In this document: positions 36,099 to 46,215 of the stretch, piece after piece | Layout: each line of letters opens with the position of its first letter | How positions within the stretch are numbered: the first letter of the stretch is position 1 | Assembly (NCBI GenBank): GCA_028023455.1 | Contig: JAQFVV010012396.1 | Span: 8,412,085-8,476,084, forward strand | Direction: 5' to 3' | Source of the DNA: Epiperipatus broadwayi | Taxonomy: Eukaryota > Onychophora > Udeonychophora > Euonychophora > Peripatidae | DNA length: 64,000 nucleotides | Program-made: the position numbers and the translations under genes | Notes under the pieces: model-generated | The model's database searches: none | What the model was told of the DNA's origin: nothing | Seen by the model: only the letters and a program-made list of their open reading frames with translations

Positions 36099-36360
36099 AG
36101 AAAGACTTTCAAGCAACCTTCAACTATCCATACTATCTCATATTATTGATACACATGACCACACACATGTAGAAAAGACAAATAATCACCAATATACGTA
36201 TTTCGTGCTACATTGGTGATTATTTGTCTTTTCTACATGTGTGTGGTCATGTGTATCAGTAGTATAAGATAGTGTGGAAAGTTGAATGTTGCTTGAAAGT
36301 CTGAGTTCAAATTTCTTATATTTACAAATAAGTTCCAGGTATAAGAATGCCTATATTTGA
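36099..36360. repeat. F1 foldback whose axis cuts the ribozyme
   Basis: Arms of about 99 bases (36099-36197 and 36212-36310) are nearly perfect inverted repeats (CACATGACCACACACATGTA, AATAATCACCAATATACG). The axis, near 36204, falls within the hammerhead: only ATACGTAT, TTC and GTGCTA remain of it on one side. This is consistent with a snap-back event at the ribozyme. Confidence 0.8.
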
Positions 36361-36949
36361 AATCCTTAAAGAAAAATCAAGCTACTGCAGTCCCATTTTT
36401 TCAGCATATATATATGTCGTGTGTACATGTGTGTATTTTAATAATTAAAATTTGCACACACACACATATATATAATAGTAATAATAATAATAATGCCTTG
36501 TAAAATTCAAAGTAATGACAGTTGCTCAAATATCAGTGACTTTCTAAGCGACGTGTTTAAAAAGTAATCTTTATTTTTAAAATGTAATTATAAATACCCA
36601 ACCAATAAATAATTAATTATTTATCAAATAATATCTTTAATAATAACAGTAGAATGGATTAATTTTTTAAGAAGGCACAAGTCGGATTGAGATTCAATCC
36701 AGACATCTTTGTTCTAAAATTCGGTCACTTTATTATTGAGCTAATATGCACAGCGCTTATGTTTAATTAGAAATAATAATGTATGACAAAGTTATATATT
36801 AATTCATTTATTTATCTATTAGACAAGCAGATAGATGAATATTTTCAACGATCCACTTTCCAAATAATTTTTTATAATATTTTTTTCTCTGTTGCGAATT
36901 ATATATCAGAGATACCTAATTTTAGAAATATGCAACTTTATTGTTGTAA
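36361..36949. other. AT-rich DNA with a minus-strand tRNA-like fragment near 36690-36755
   Basis: The minus strand has TTAGCTCAATAATAAAGTG (A-box-like) and TGGATTGAATCTCAATCC (B-box-like) at tRNA spacing, which suggests a SINE remnant. The rest is anonymous. Confidence 0.35.
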
Positions 36950-37620
36950 TTACCTCAATTAAATGTGTCTAATGATTGCTCAGTTCGGAAGCCTGGGAGG
37001 GATTCTAAAGGTAACTGATCAAGCACAATACCATTAATAAACGCCTATACATATAAGAGCAGCTAAGCTTCAAATGTATTAAAATTAAACAATACCGTGA
37101 AGGAGTAGATTTTCTTGTTAACAAATCAAAAGTGCCATAGACTTCATTGTGTAAGTAGCTCTTTTTAGTTAAGTGATGAAGAATGTGTTAACTTAGCCGT
37201 TCAGCTTTCTCATCCCAATTACGAGACGCTAATGAGATGTTGAAATGTTTAAATACAATTGCCATTTTAAGTTTTTAATTGCTTTTTATAGACAACAATG
37301 ACGTTTTATAAAATCTTTAATTACGTACGGGAGAAAAAAAGGAATGAAATCTTGAGAAAAAATTCAGATAGTAATGAAAGTGCAGGGTATATTATTCTGC
37401 AGAAGAATAATTACTTAAAGCCATATATCTGTCTAAGATTCACTATTATTGCAGTTAACTCTATGGGTAAATCTTTTCAGGTATAGCGGGAAAACTGAAG
37501 TATTCGTGATTCCCACGGCAGTTTAAACGCTTATATACAACTTATCGCTTGGCTGCAACCATAGCAACAAGCTGTGAGATACCTGTTAAGTTAATACAAG
37601 GTTTCTGTCAATTATTGTTA
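36950..37620. other. low-repeat segment with regulatory-like motifs
   Basis: There is no repeat similarity to the rest of the window and more varied sequence. It contains GCAACCATAGCAAC at 37555-37568, one base from the RFX X-box form GTNRCC(N2)RGYAAC, several TAAT homeodomain cores, and GGAAGCCTGGGAGGG near 36985. The 62-codon frame at 37298-37486 has no known domain. A conserved non-coding element is possible. Confidence 0.25.
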
Positions 37621-38339
37621 AATATATATATATATATTTAAAACAACAAAGAATTGCGGCAGTCATAGATAAAAGGAACTTGCATTTTAAAAAAGTAATG
37701 AGTTCTTGCATAATAAAATGAATGCGCATTCGTAACATAAACACGCTGACACACCCATGTGATTTGTAAATATTGCATACTGTAATATATTAAACTCACA
37801 CATCTATTAATGTAAATCCTAAGTGCCAACTAATGAAGCTTAAAATATATATACATGGCACATTATTTATTTATAGAAATAGAAAACAAATTACTGTGAG
37901 AATTTTTTTGATATCTTAATTTATAATTTTTCTGACATTACTAAAAAAAAAAAACTATGTAATATTTGTCTGACGGTGCTTATTTGCCTATTTAAGTATA
38001 TACGAGCATAATAATAATAATAATATACAAATGTCTAGAAAAGTGCAATAGCCAGTGATAATTTTTTAAAAAAATCATCTACAGAGAATTTTTAAACAAT
38101 AAACTGAACTTTAAAAAAGATTAACGTTCAATTAATCATCTTTAAGTATTACGGAAAGTTATAACAAGACCAATGAGTATGAGTAACCAATTTGTATAAT
38201 TGGTTTACAAAAGAGCATGTGACCCAATAAGCATATCTGTAGTATTTAAAGTTTTGATTCATCAAGGCATAGAGTCAAAATAAAAAATGCTTATCAAAAT
38301 GCAACAGTTCCTGGGCAACATTAAAAAGATTAACATGGC
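37621..38339. other. AT-rich anonymous DNA
   Basis: Nothing recognised. Confidence 0.5.
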
Positions 38340-39040
38340 TAAAGGTGAACATCAAAGTGATTCTATTTCTAAATTTTTTTTTTACAGCTTTGGAAAGCTG
38401 TAATTAAAATGAAAAAACAAAGTGGATAAAAAAGAAACGAAAATTATTACTTCATCTAAATTTGGCATAGTAAAATGATTGTATGCATAAAGTGGTTATT
38501 TTTGGCCAATAATATAGCAGAGCTGAAAAAAAATTTACAAGAAGAAATAAAATTTAAATTGTTGATCTAAAACAAAATAATAAAAAAGATTTTTAGAGGA
38601 AAGAATTGAAAATCAAAATTGATAGGAATAAATAGAAAGGTTCTTAATGATTGTGTTCCATCCGTGTTTACTTATAGGGCTAAGACTTCAACTCTTAATA
38701 AATTTACAATATGATGACTTTGGCCACTTAATGATATAGGGAAATGTTCTATCAGGATTAAAAAGGGAAATTGAAAGAACAGTTAGTTATAACTGACATC
38801 ATTAAAAAATTTAAATTAGAACAGATAGGATGGATAGGTATTCGATGAGCTAGAAATAACACTTAAAGTCTTACAACAGGATTTCAAAAAAATGTATATC
38901 AAGAAAAAAGTCATTTATGAGATGAGTGCTAAGATTAAAAAAAATTGTGTGATTGATATGAAAAAGAAAGCTGCAAATCAAAGAAACTGGATTAAACTCT
39001 GAGAGTTCATCAAGCAGCTGATTGTTAATAATTGAAAGTA
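38340..39040 (+). mobile_element. LINE C-terminal fragment (LINE-A type), highly decayed
   Basis: Plus-strand pieces of the conserved C-terminus appear in order: VLNDCVPSVFTYRAKT (near 38650), corresponding to CVLPxLTYGxET; KFKLEQIGWIG (near 38805), corresponding to the KxxxxRWIGH region; and KAANQRNWIKL (near 38965), corresponding to the final DRxxW block. Stops interrupt every frame. Confidence 0.6.
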
Positions 39041-39830
39041 ATAATGGTGTAATGAATAAAGTAACTATAATTAATTACAATATAAATATCTTTTCAGCAT
39101 ATTCACCAAGAATTTCAAATATTAGATAAGGATTTATTTTACTTTTTTTTTTGTTAATACTTTATCCAATATTAGCTACTTAATATTTTACAAACCAATA
39201 ATTTAATGGCTATTAGTGTTTGCTATAAGCCAACCATGTAAAAGAAAATGTCTAACTTAACTTAGTCTGAAAAAATACCAAATTTTATATATATAATCAC
39301 TGATATTTTTTCTCTTTATATAAAACATTATCAGTGTTAATAATTCATCCTTATTACAAGTATTTCTTATTATAGCCATTTTAAGTTCAATGTATTTTGA
39401 ATGTGATATGAATTGAATAGAATATCTTATCATTTGCAACTCCTATTAATATTTTTTTTAAATGTTCCAATAAATACTTAAAACTTTTGTATTTGCAATT
39501 GAATGTAATAGTTTAGAATATATAGCTGAGTATAAAGATGAATTTAAGACTAACGATTACTACAAGACTTAGGCAACATAGACATTTATATAAATGATGC
39601 AAAGGAAAATTCAATGTACAAGTCAATATTCTTAGATTATGAGAGAGAACATTGACATCTTTTGATGCTAAAAATACTAAGCTTGTTAATTTAATTTAAA
39701 ATAAAATGATAGAAAAATGAAAATAAAGGACTCTTAGGATTTTGTCATCACTAAAAGCATTATCCCATTACATAATTTATTGAAACATGTTAGTGAGAAA
39801 ACCTCTTCAAGTAATAATTTCAAAAAAAAC
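39041..39830. other. AT-rich anonymous DNA
   Basis: Nothing recognised. Confidence 0.5.
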
Positions 39831-39892
39831 ACCACCCCCCCCAAAAAAGGGGGGACCCCCCCGGGGGGGGGGGGGATTTTTTTGGGTTGGGG
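39831..39892. repeat. poly(C)/poly(G) homopolymer cluster
   Basis: Consecutive runs of C8, A6, G6, A, C7, G13 and T7, flanked by ordinary AT-rich DNA. The run order is roughly self-complementary. It could be a real G-tract or quadruplex-forming repeat, or an assembly or base-calling artefact. Confidence 0.7.
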
Positions 39893-40164
39893 TTGTAATA
39901 AGACATTCTAATCAACTCAGATATCCAATGAAAATCATGATTAAGGTATATCCATTGAAAATGCATTCTACTTTAAATGGCTATAATGAAAAATATTTAT
40001 AATAAAGATTAATTATTTGATTCCTGAAAGTATTTTATTCTAGTGCATCATCTCCTATATATATTTACACACTCACTTGTTACATTTTATATAAATACTA
40101 GGGAGGGGGGATCCACCCTCACCCCCATTTCCTGTCACCTCTGGTATCTATCTACCGTCAGCTT
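39893..40164. other. AT-rich anonymous DNA
   Basis: Nothing recognised beyond GGGAGGGGGG near 40101. Confidence 0.4.
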
Positions 40165-40615
40165 CTATTTTCCCCACATTAATGCATTCTTTGGTCTTGA
40201 TTTTTATTTAACATGTATTTAACATGCAACCTACATTTTATTATTTTAGTAATTAAGTCAGAGTAAATTTGCTGTTAAATAAATAACTATTAATCTTTTT
40301 TTTTTATAACATATCCTGTGATTCTGCAAGATTAAACATTTTATTTTACCCACACTTAATTATGAAGAACATATATATTAAAATCTTATAAAAGAATTGA
40401 CAAACATGTTCATTGTAAAGTATTGTTTGTCTACAAATAGAAATTCATGTTTTATTTCCCCCACATTAAATAAGTCCAACATTAACTATTTCATAAAACA
40501 CAAATTTATTTATTTTTTGTTTCTTATTTAACATAAATTTAATATGTGCATCTACATTTTATTATTTTATTTTATTAATTTACAGCAGAGCAAATTTATT
40601 GCTAAATAAATAATT
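40165..40615. repeat. direct repeat, two diverged units
   Basis: About 40168-40295 and 40456-40612 share TTTTCCCCACATTAA, TTATTTAACATGTATTTAA, CTACATTTTATTATTTTA, GAGTAAATTTGCTGTTAAAT and AAATAAATAA in the same order. Confidence 0.6.
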
Positions 40616-41789
40616 TGTATTACTTGTTGAGAATACTGTATCTTTTTACTAGACAGACGGCTGTTTCTGCTAGTTATTACTAAATCTTTAAATTATCTGC
40701 AGTTGATATTTTTTATAAAGTCTAATAATTAATCATATTAGTTAATATTGTGTGAACCAACAATTTTTACAATGTCCCCCTCCCATATCTTTTATTTATA
40801 ATAAATTCCATTTGACTTGTGCTTTAAGCATTTGACTTTTTATACTAAAATGTTCCAGAGAAATCTTTTGCAAGACAGAGTAATCAAAGGATGTTAGGTA
40901 AGAGTATCACATTCAAATTTCCCAATTAGCTTTTAACCATTCCTCTCAACAATAAAGGACAGTAGATTTGTATCTGTAATCAAACAGTTATTTCTAAAAA
41001 AAAAAATTATATTATCCAAGCTGATAATCTACAATTTAAACTTTCTAAGATTTTGAATTCAAACTAACTTTGTTGTATAGCTATATAAATTTGACAATTA
41101 ACTAGCAACTCAAACATAATATAACTTTAGACATTTTTGATAAAATTGGGCAAACTAAACAATGCATTACATGACTTTGTCATCTTATTTTAGTTGACAT
41201 TCAACATTCTTATTAAACATAGTTTTCATTCTATTTTCAAAAACGTCTATTGCAAGCTTGCATAATGAAATGGCACTACAAAATAGAAATACAAAATAAT
41301 ATGATGCTTTATTGGTTTATAGTACAGTACTGTATCTATTTTTCAAATCATTTGCCTTTTTACCTTTAAAGATTGGCAATGTTTTATTAATTAGACAATT
41401 TTTCCAATTTCTAAAATATTTCTTTTACTGAAGCCATGTTACATTTCTAGTTAGCCTAAGTTCATAATATGATAATTCTGAGTGTCCTTTTTTTTTGGTC
41501 ATTAATCATTATCATAAATGACAGTTTTAAAACTGCCGATCTAAGAGCCATATTTTATTTTTAACTAAGTCACCTTTAAATATTATTGATTTTATAATAA
41601 AAGCTACAAAATGGGGTTCACTATTATTATTGGCTAAGCGCTTGAGAGGTTTGCACTCTCTCAGTTTAATTATTATTAGCCTAAAAGTAAAACTTAACTT
41701 TTTTCTGATACTTTAAAAGAATTGAGCAGAGAAAATTTTTTATGTTCTTGATAACATAGCTGTTATTGCTGCATACATGTCATATTAAT
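40616..41789. other. AT-rich anonymous DNA
   Basis: Nothing recognised. A short inverted repeat (GAGAGG...CTCTCTC) lies near 41645. Confidence 0.45.
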
Positions 41790-42170
41790 ATATAGGGTAT
41801 ATGAGCACAGATTTTTACATATATCCACCACTCTCCACTCTATCTCATAACACTGATACACTTGAACACATATGTGTCAAAAAGATAATCACCAATATTC
41901 ATATTTTATGCTAAACCAGCAATCACAGTTGGTCCACATTATCATCTCTACACATATATGCCATAAGTGCTTAGATATATATTAAGATAGCCAATTTTCA
42001 TACTTTAATGGACAGCCTTCAATCCACTCAATACTCCAACTCTTCAACCATCCATCCAATTGAAAATCTGATGATGGAACACTCAAAGGCCATCCTGAGG
42101 CTGAGATTCTCGTCACACCCATGTTGACCTAAAGTCAATATGACCCCTCATGTACAGGACATAATCCATA
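41790..42170 (-). repeat. F1 repeat, single copy with spacer
   Basis: It is one arm of the 28.1 kb palindrome plus its spacer: GGGTATATGAGCACAGA, AACACTGATACACTTGAACA, the ribozyme, TTCAACCATCCATCCAATTG, then GTCACACCCATGTTGACCTA and ACCCCTCATGTACAGGACAT. This shows the arm plus spacer exists as an independent unit. Confidence 0.8.
41885..41942 (-). ncRNA. hammerhead ribozyme (F1), core broken
   Basis: CCAA/TTGG and TGCT/AGCA remain. The core has lost a base (CTGTGA) and GAA is AAA. Inactive. Confidence 0.6.
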
Positions 42171-43427
42171 TTAATATAAATGGACTGATCATCAGAATAT
42201 ATAAGCCAACATGATGACTTTACTGCCTTTTACTTCTGAATACAAGACCACAAAAACTCAGTTTTTTTTAATGCTCAACAATTAGCAGTAATATGATGAA
42301 AGACTTTTATCATATTTAAATATGCTTTTTGCTCCATTAAATGGTACTAAATGTAACGTGCTATTAATTAAGTATTAAATAATCTTTTTTCTTTAATTCT
42401 ATGTTTCAATTCGCTTCATCCATATGCAAGATCTTATGTACATTTAACATACCTTACCATTCTTGCACTTCAACATAGTTAAACACATTTTTAAAATGTA
42501 TGTGACTTAAGTTGCATTTTAACTGAGTCTCCTCAGTTAACCCAAATTACTACTTCTTCCAAATGTCTTTCATTATTATTTTGTACTTATTTATTAAATA
42601 ATTAAATATTTAATTATTTTTAATTTTGTGTATCACATATAAGATTTCATTATACTTTTTTTTAATTAACATGAGCTATACAAAAATTAAAAATTTTAAA
42701 ATAAACATTAGAAAAAAAAGTTGAAACATACAAAATATTATTATTTATAATTTTTATTCTCAAAACAATTGCTAAATTGAGGCGGGAAAATTAAATGATG
42801 GTACTTAATAAAAACAAATGTCATCTAGAGTGAGAAAATGTTTTAAATTCAGTTTTTATTTTTTAATATTTACAAAGTCAAGCATTCCAATAATTTAAAA
42901 ACACTATTCCAGAAATTATCCATTCATAGCGATAAACTATGAATTCTCTGAACATTTTTTTTTAATTTTATATTTTCAATGTAATAAATTATCACACGAA
43001 TTGGCTTATTCTCTAAATTTATGAGTAGAATATATGTATATACTGTGTATATAAAAACAAATTAGATTTCGTTCAGTAAAAAGTAAATTAAGAAATAAGT
43101 ATACATACATATAGCAGCAACTTATAAACGAGTATAACCATTCTAACTCCAAGAAAAGAAAAAAAAACTGCTCTAGAAATATGTTTTGCAATGTCTACAA
43201 AACAGTTTAGAAAACAAGTTAATCCACATATAGAATACGCCGATCCATTTTTCTCTTTATTTGATATTTTGCAAGCTGTCTTTTAATATATTCAGAAAAA
43301 AAAATTTCTTTTTGAAATACTTCAGCACCATGTCTAATCTTCACTGAATTCCATTCTTTGTCACATTTTCTGATGGAAATAATCAATGTTATATATCTTT
43401 AGAATTTCTTTGAGATAATCCTTATAA
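42171..43427. other. AT-rich anonymous DNA
   Basis: Nothing recognised. A perfect 7-bp hairpin AACTGAG-TCTC-CTCAGTT lies near 42519. Confidence 0.5.
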
Positions 43428-43429
43428 TA

Positions 43430-44726
43430 CTGGGTATCCATAAAGTGCATGTGCAATTTAAAAAATTTATAACTTTATTAGTATTTGTGATAGAGAAATT
43501 ATATAGAATGTATTGGAAATAAAAAATCTATATTTTTTTTGTTGTTTTATTGTATTTTATTAAGTTTTCACATGCACACTATCATTAGTAATACAAATGA
43601 TAATACGATTTTATAGTTCTCTAAAAACATTTGTCAATTGATTTACAGTAATACCTGAAATCACATTAGTTATTTTAGCTTTCAAGTCTTCTAACGATCG
43701 TACACTACTGTTTTCACATGTCACCATAAAAAAATCTAATGGAATCAAGTCTGGTGAATATGGTGGCCAAGAAAATGGTCCATCTTATCCAATCCATCTG
43801 TTAGGAAATTTCTGATTTAGAAACTGTTTAATTCATAGAGCAAAGTGGCAAGAAGCTCCATCTTGTTGAAATACTGTATCATTTTTTAGTCCTAATTGTT
43901 CAAGTTGAAGAATAAAGTAATTCTGAAACATATTTAAGTAGATGTCACCATTAATAAAACAACCTTAAAAAATGGCCCTATGATTTGATTAACTTTAGGA
44001 GAATCTCTTTCATGTTCAACAGTTTTATTTGAGATTTCAGTGCCTCAAATCCAGCACTTATGCCTGTTGACTTTCCCACTAATGTGAAATGTTGCTTCAT
44101 CAGAGAACATTAAACTACTCACAAATGCATCATCATTGCCAAGTTTTGCATTGAACTGATGGCAGAAAGTTATCCATGCATAACAGTCCTCTTCTAACAA
44201 TGTTTGATGCAATTGAATTTTGTAAGGTTTCTTGTGAAATCTTTTCCACAGAATCTTCTGAACAATGGACTTTAAAAGCCTCAGATCTAATGATGCTCAT
44301 CTTAATGACTTTCTTGAACTTATATTAAAGGATTGTTATATGGATTGTACACTTTCTTTGCTGACACTTGGCCTACCAGACCATGGCTTATCATAGATTG
44401 AGCTTGTTTCTTTGAATTTTTGTATCCATTTGGCAACAGAGTTTCTATGAGGTGGTTCTTTATTGTATACAGTTCTAAACTTGCTTTGTACAGCAACAGT
44501 AGATTTCAGCTCAGCCAACCAAAGGATACATTTTACTTTTTTTTTCAGTTGAAACCATGGATCATATTAAAATTTTGAAAAATTATTAAATTATTGTATT
44601 GAAGAGTTACTAAATAATTTTACTTAAAACTAGGTACATTAAGCTTTCTAATAATTTTTACAGAATCACAAATACTAATAAATTTATACATTTTTAAAAT
44701 TCCACATGGATTTTATGGACACCCTG
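43430..44726 (-). mobile_element. mariner-family DNA transposon, complete but inactivated
   Basis: Terminal inverted repeats of about 75 bases: CTGGGTATCCATAAAGTGCA at the left and, reading inward on the minus strand from 44726, CAGGGTGTCCATAAAATCCA. TA dinucleotides flank both ends (43428-43429 and 44727-44728), the mariner target. The length of 1297 bases is normal for the family. It contains one minus-strand transposase pseudogene. Confidence 0.92.
43611..44558 (-). pseudogene. mariner transposase pseudogene
   Basis: The start at 44558 (MVSTEKK) is followed at once by a one-base expansion of an A9 run (44545-44537), which shifts the frame. The open piece 44518-44336 carries the helix-turn-helix region: VAVQSKFRTVYNKEPPHRNS and KWIQKFKETSSIYDKPWSGRPSV. 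Downstream are the three catalytic blocks, FSDEATFHISG (near 44100), FQQDGASCHF (near 43865) and PPYSPDLIPLDFF (near 43755), each keeping its aspartate. In-frame stops follow the second block and interrupt the NRWIG-DGP segment. The frame ends at TAA, 43613-43611. It is a dead copy. Confidence 0.9.
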
Positions 44727-44730
44727 TATA

Positions 44731-45004
44731 GATGGGATCTACATCTTCCATGAAAACTATACTTAAGTTCATTATAACACCCTCTTAGAAAGGCTTGCCT
44801 TATTCATTTGTTTTATTTGTCCAATTCATCAAAGTTGTGATTTTATAATAGTAAACTCTATAGTATCACATCCAGCAAGTTGAAACCATATTGACTACTT
44901 TTATGATCTTGTCATTGTAGATTTCAAATTTTATGAAGCATCCTTAATCTCACTTCCATAAATTAGTTAAAATACTAATATTATATATATATATAGTTAA
45001 GTAT
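44731..45004. other. AT-rich anonymous DNA
   Basis: Nothing recognised. Confidence 0.4.
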
Positions 45005-45185
45005 AGGTGATTTGAACTCAGATTTTCAAGCACCCTACAACTATCCACACTATCTATACAACTGATACACATGACCACACACATGTAGAAAAGATAAATG
45101 ATCACCAATATATGTATTTTGTGCTAAACCAGCACTTATCAGTTGGTCCAGATTATCATCTCTTATATATATATATATATTGTGC
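45005..45185 (-). repeat. F1 repeat, truncated copy
   Basis: GATTTGAACTCAGATTTTCA, CACATGACCACACACATGTA and the ribozyme, ending in a TA run. It most resembles the arms at 36.1 kb and 50.5 kb (sub-family with CACATGACCACACACATG). Confidence 0.75.
45098..45156 (-). ncRNA. hammerhead ribozyme (F1), two core G-to-A changes
   Basis: Stem II is a perfect GTGCT-GGTTT-AGCAC, with a G-C closing pair where other copies have A-U or G-U. Stem I CCAA/TTGG and ATAATC/GATCAT (one mismatch) are kept. The core is CTGATAA (G8 to A) and GAA is AAA (G12 to A), so it is inactive. Confidence 0.68.
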
Positions 45186-46129
45186 CCTTTTCTATAGGTC
45201 AGTAATAGTTCATAACAGTCAATTACTAAAAATTTTAAATTTAGAATATGTTCTTTTAATATGGTAATTGTATTAAGTCAACTATATCTTTAAAGTACAA
45301 TTTGAAGCTAAAGAGAATACATAGTATATAAAATCATTTAAAAATAGTTATGTAAAGCTTAAAATATTGTTTCATATGGTTGTAAAAGCTGGCCATATTA
45401 AATAACACAGCTACAAATAATTAAAAGTATATTTAATAAGCTCAATTTTAATAGTCTTAAACATATAGATAAATAAATGTTATACAGTATTTAAATTTAT
45501 AAACTATGTTTAATAATCAAAATTAATATAATATATTTTAAAAATAAACTTTATGATGGTGAAAATTATATCTAGTTCTATATTTTTAAAATTATCCTTC
45601 CAAATTTTTTATAATTATTTTATATAATATAATAAGTGTATCAATTTTATAAAACTGGGCAGAGAAATAGATTAAAAATCGTTTGTCAAAGTTATTAATC
45701 ATGTGACTTTTAATGTATACTTTGACACACACGCTTGTTAGAATTTAATAACAAAGTTTGTGTATTATAGAGTTGGATATAATGATTATTTATCATAGAA
45801 GTGAATATTATAATATTACGTAGTTATTTCCAAATGCTTAAATGATGTTGTAATAAAGACGAATACATTCATAATATAAAAATTAAATATTTTATTTAAA
45901 TAAAAATAGATAAATTGAATATTAAGAAATGGAATAAGTTATTAAATGTTATTTTAAAAGTTATTTTAAAAGATTAAATAATTTAAATAAAGTTATAATT
46001 GAATTAAAAGTGGTATTTTAAATAACATTTTTTAAATTTTATTACGTCATAATTTCTAATTTTGAAATTCAATTCTACTTGAAATTGAAAATATGTAAAT
46101 TTGTTCTCAAGCTAAAGTAAGAATTAACC
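45186..46129. other. AT-rich anonymous DNA
   Basis: Nothing recognised. Confidence 0.5.
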
Positions 46130-46215
46130 AATAGGAATAGGTATTCTTACAGACTATAAATATGAATTGCACGGGGGTATAGAGGAGATTAATAATGTAT
46201 TGAAACTGGAGAAAG
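46130..46215 (+). promoter_or_regulatory. candidate promoter and first exon with splice donor
   Basis: AACCAATAGG (CCAAT-type, near 46136) is followed by CTATAAATATG (TATA-type, near 46160). About 25-30 bases further comes GCACGGGGGTATAGAGG, then GAAACTGGAGAAAGGTAAAT, which has a donor-like AAAG/GTAAAT near 46216. The spacing is right for an RNA polymerase II promoter. There is no coding evidence. Confidence 0.25.

Noticed and set aside
35681-36172. 163-codon plus-strand open frame, the longest non-repeat-driven one after the PLE
   Set aside because: There is no recognisable domain, the composition follows the AT bias, and its end runs into the F1 foldback at 36099.
36476-36495. CRISPR-like or other short regularly spaced array
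   Set aside because: It is only a TAA trinucleotide run. No spacer/repeat array exists, and the DNA is eukaryotic.
42519-42536. Terminator-like hairpin AACTGAG-TCTC-CTCAGTT
   Set aside because: There is no adjoining gene, and rho-independent terminators do not apply in animal nuclear DNA. It is probably chance.
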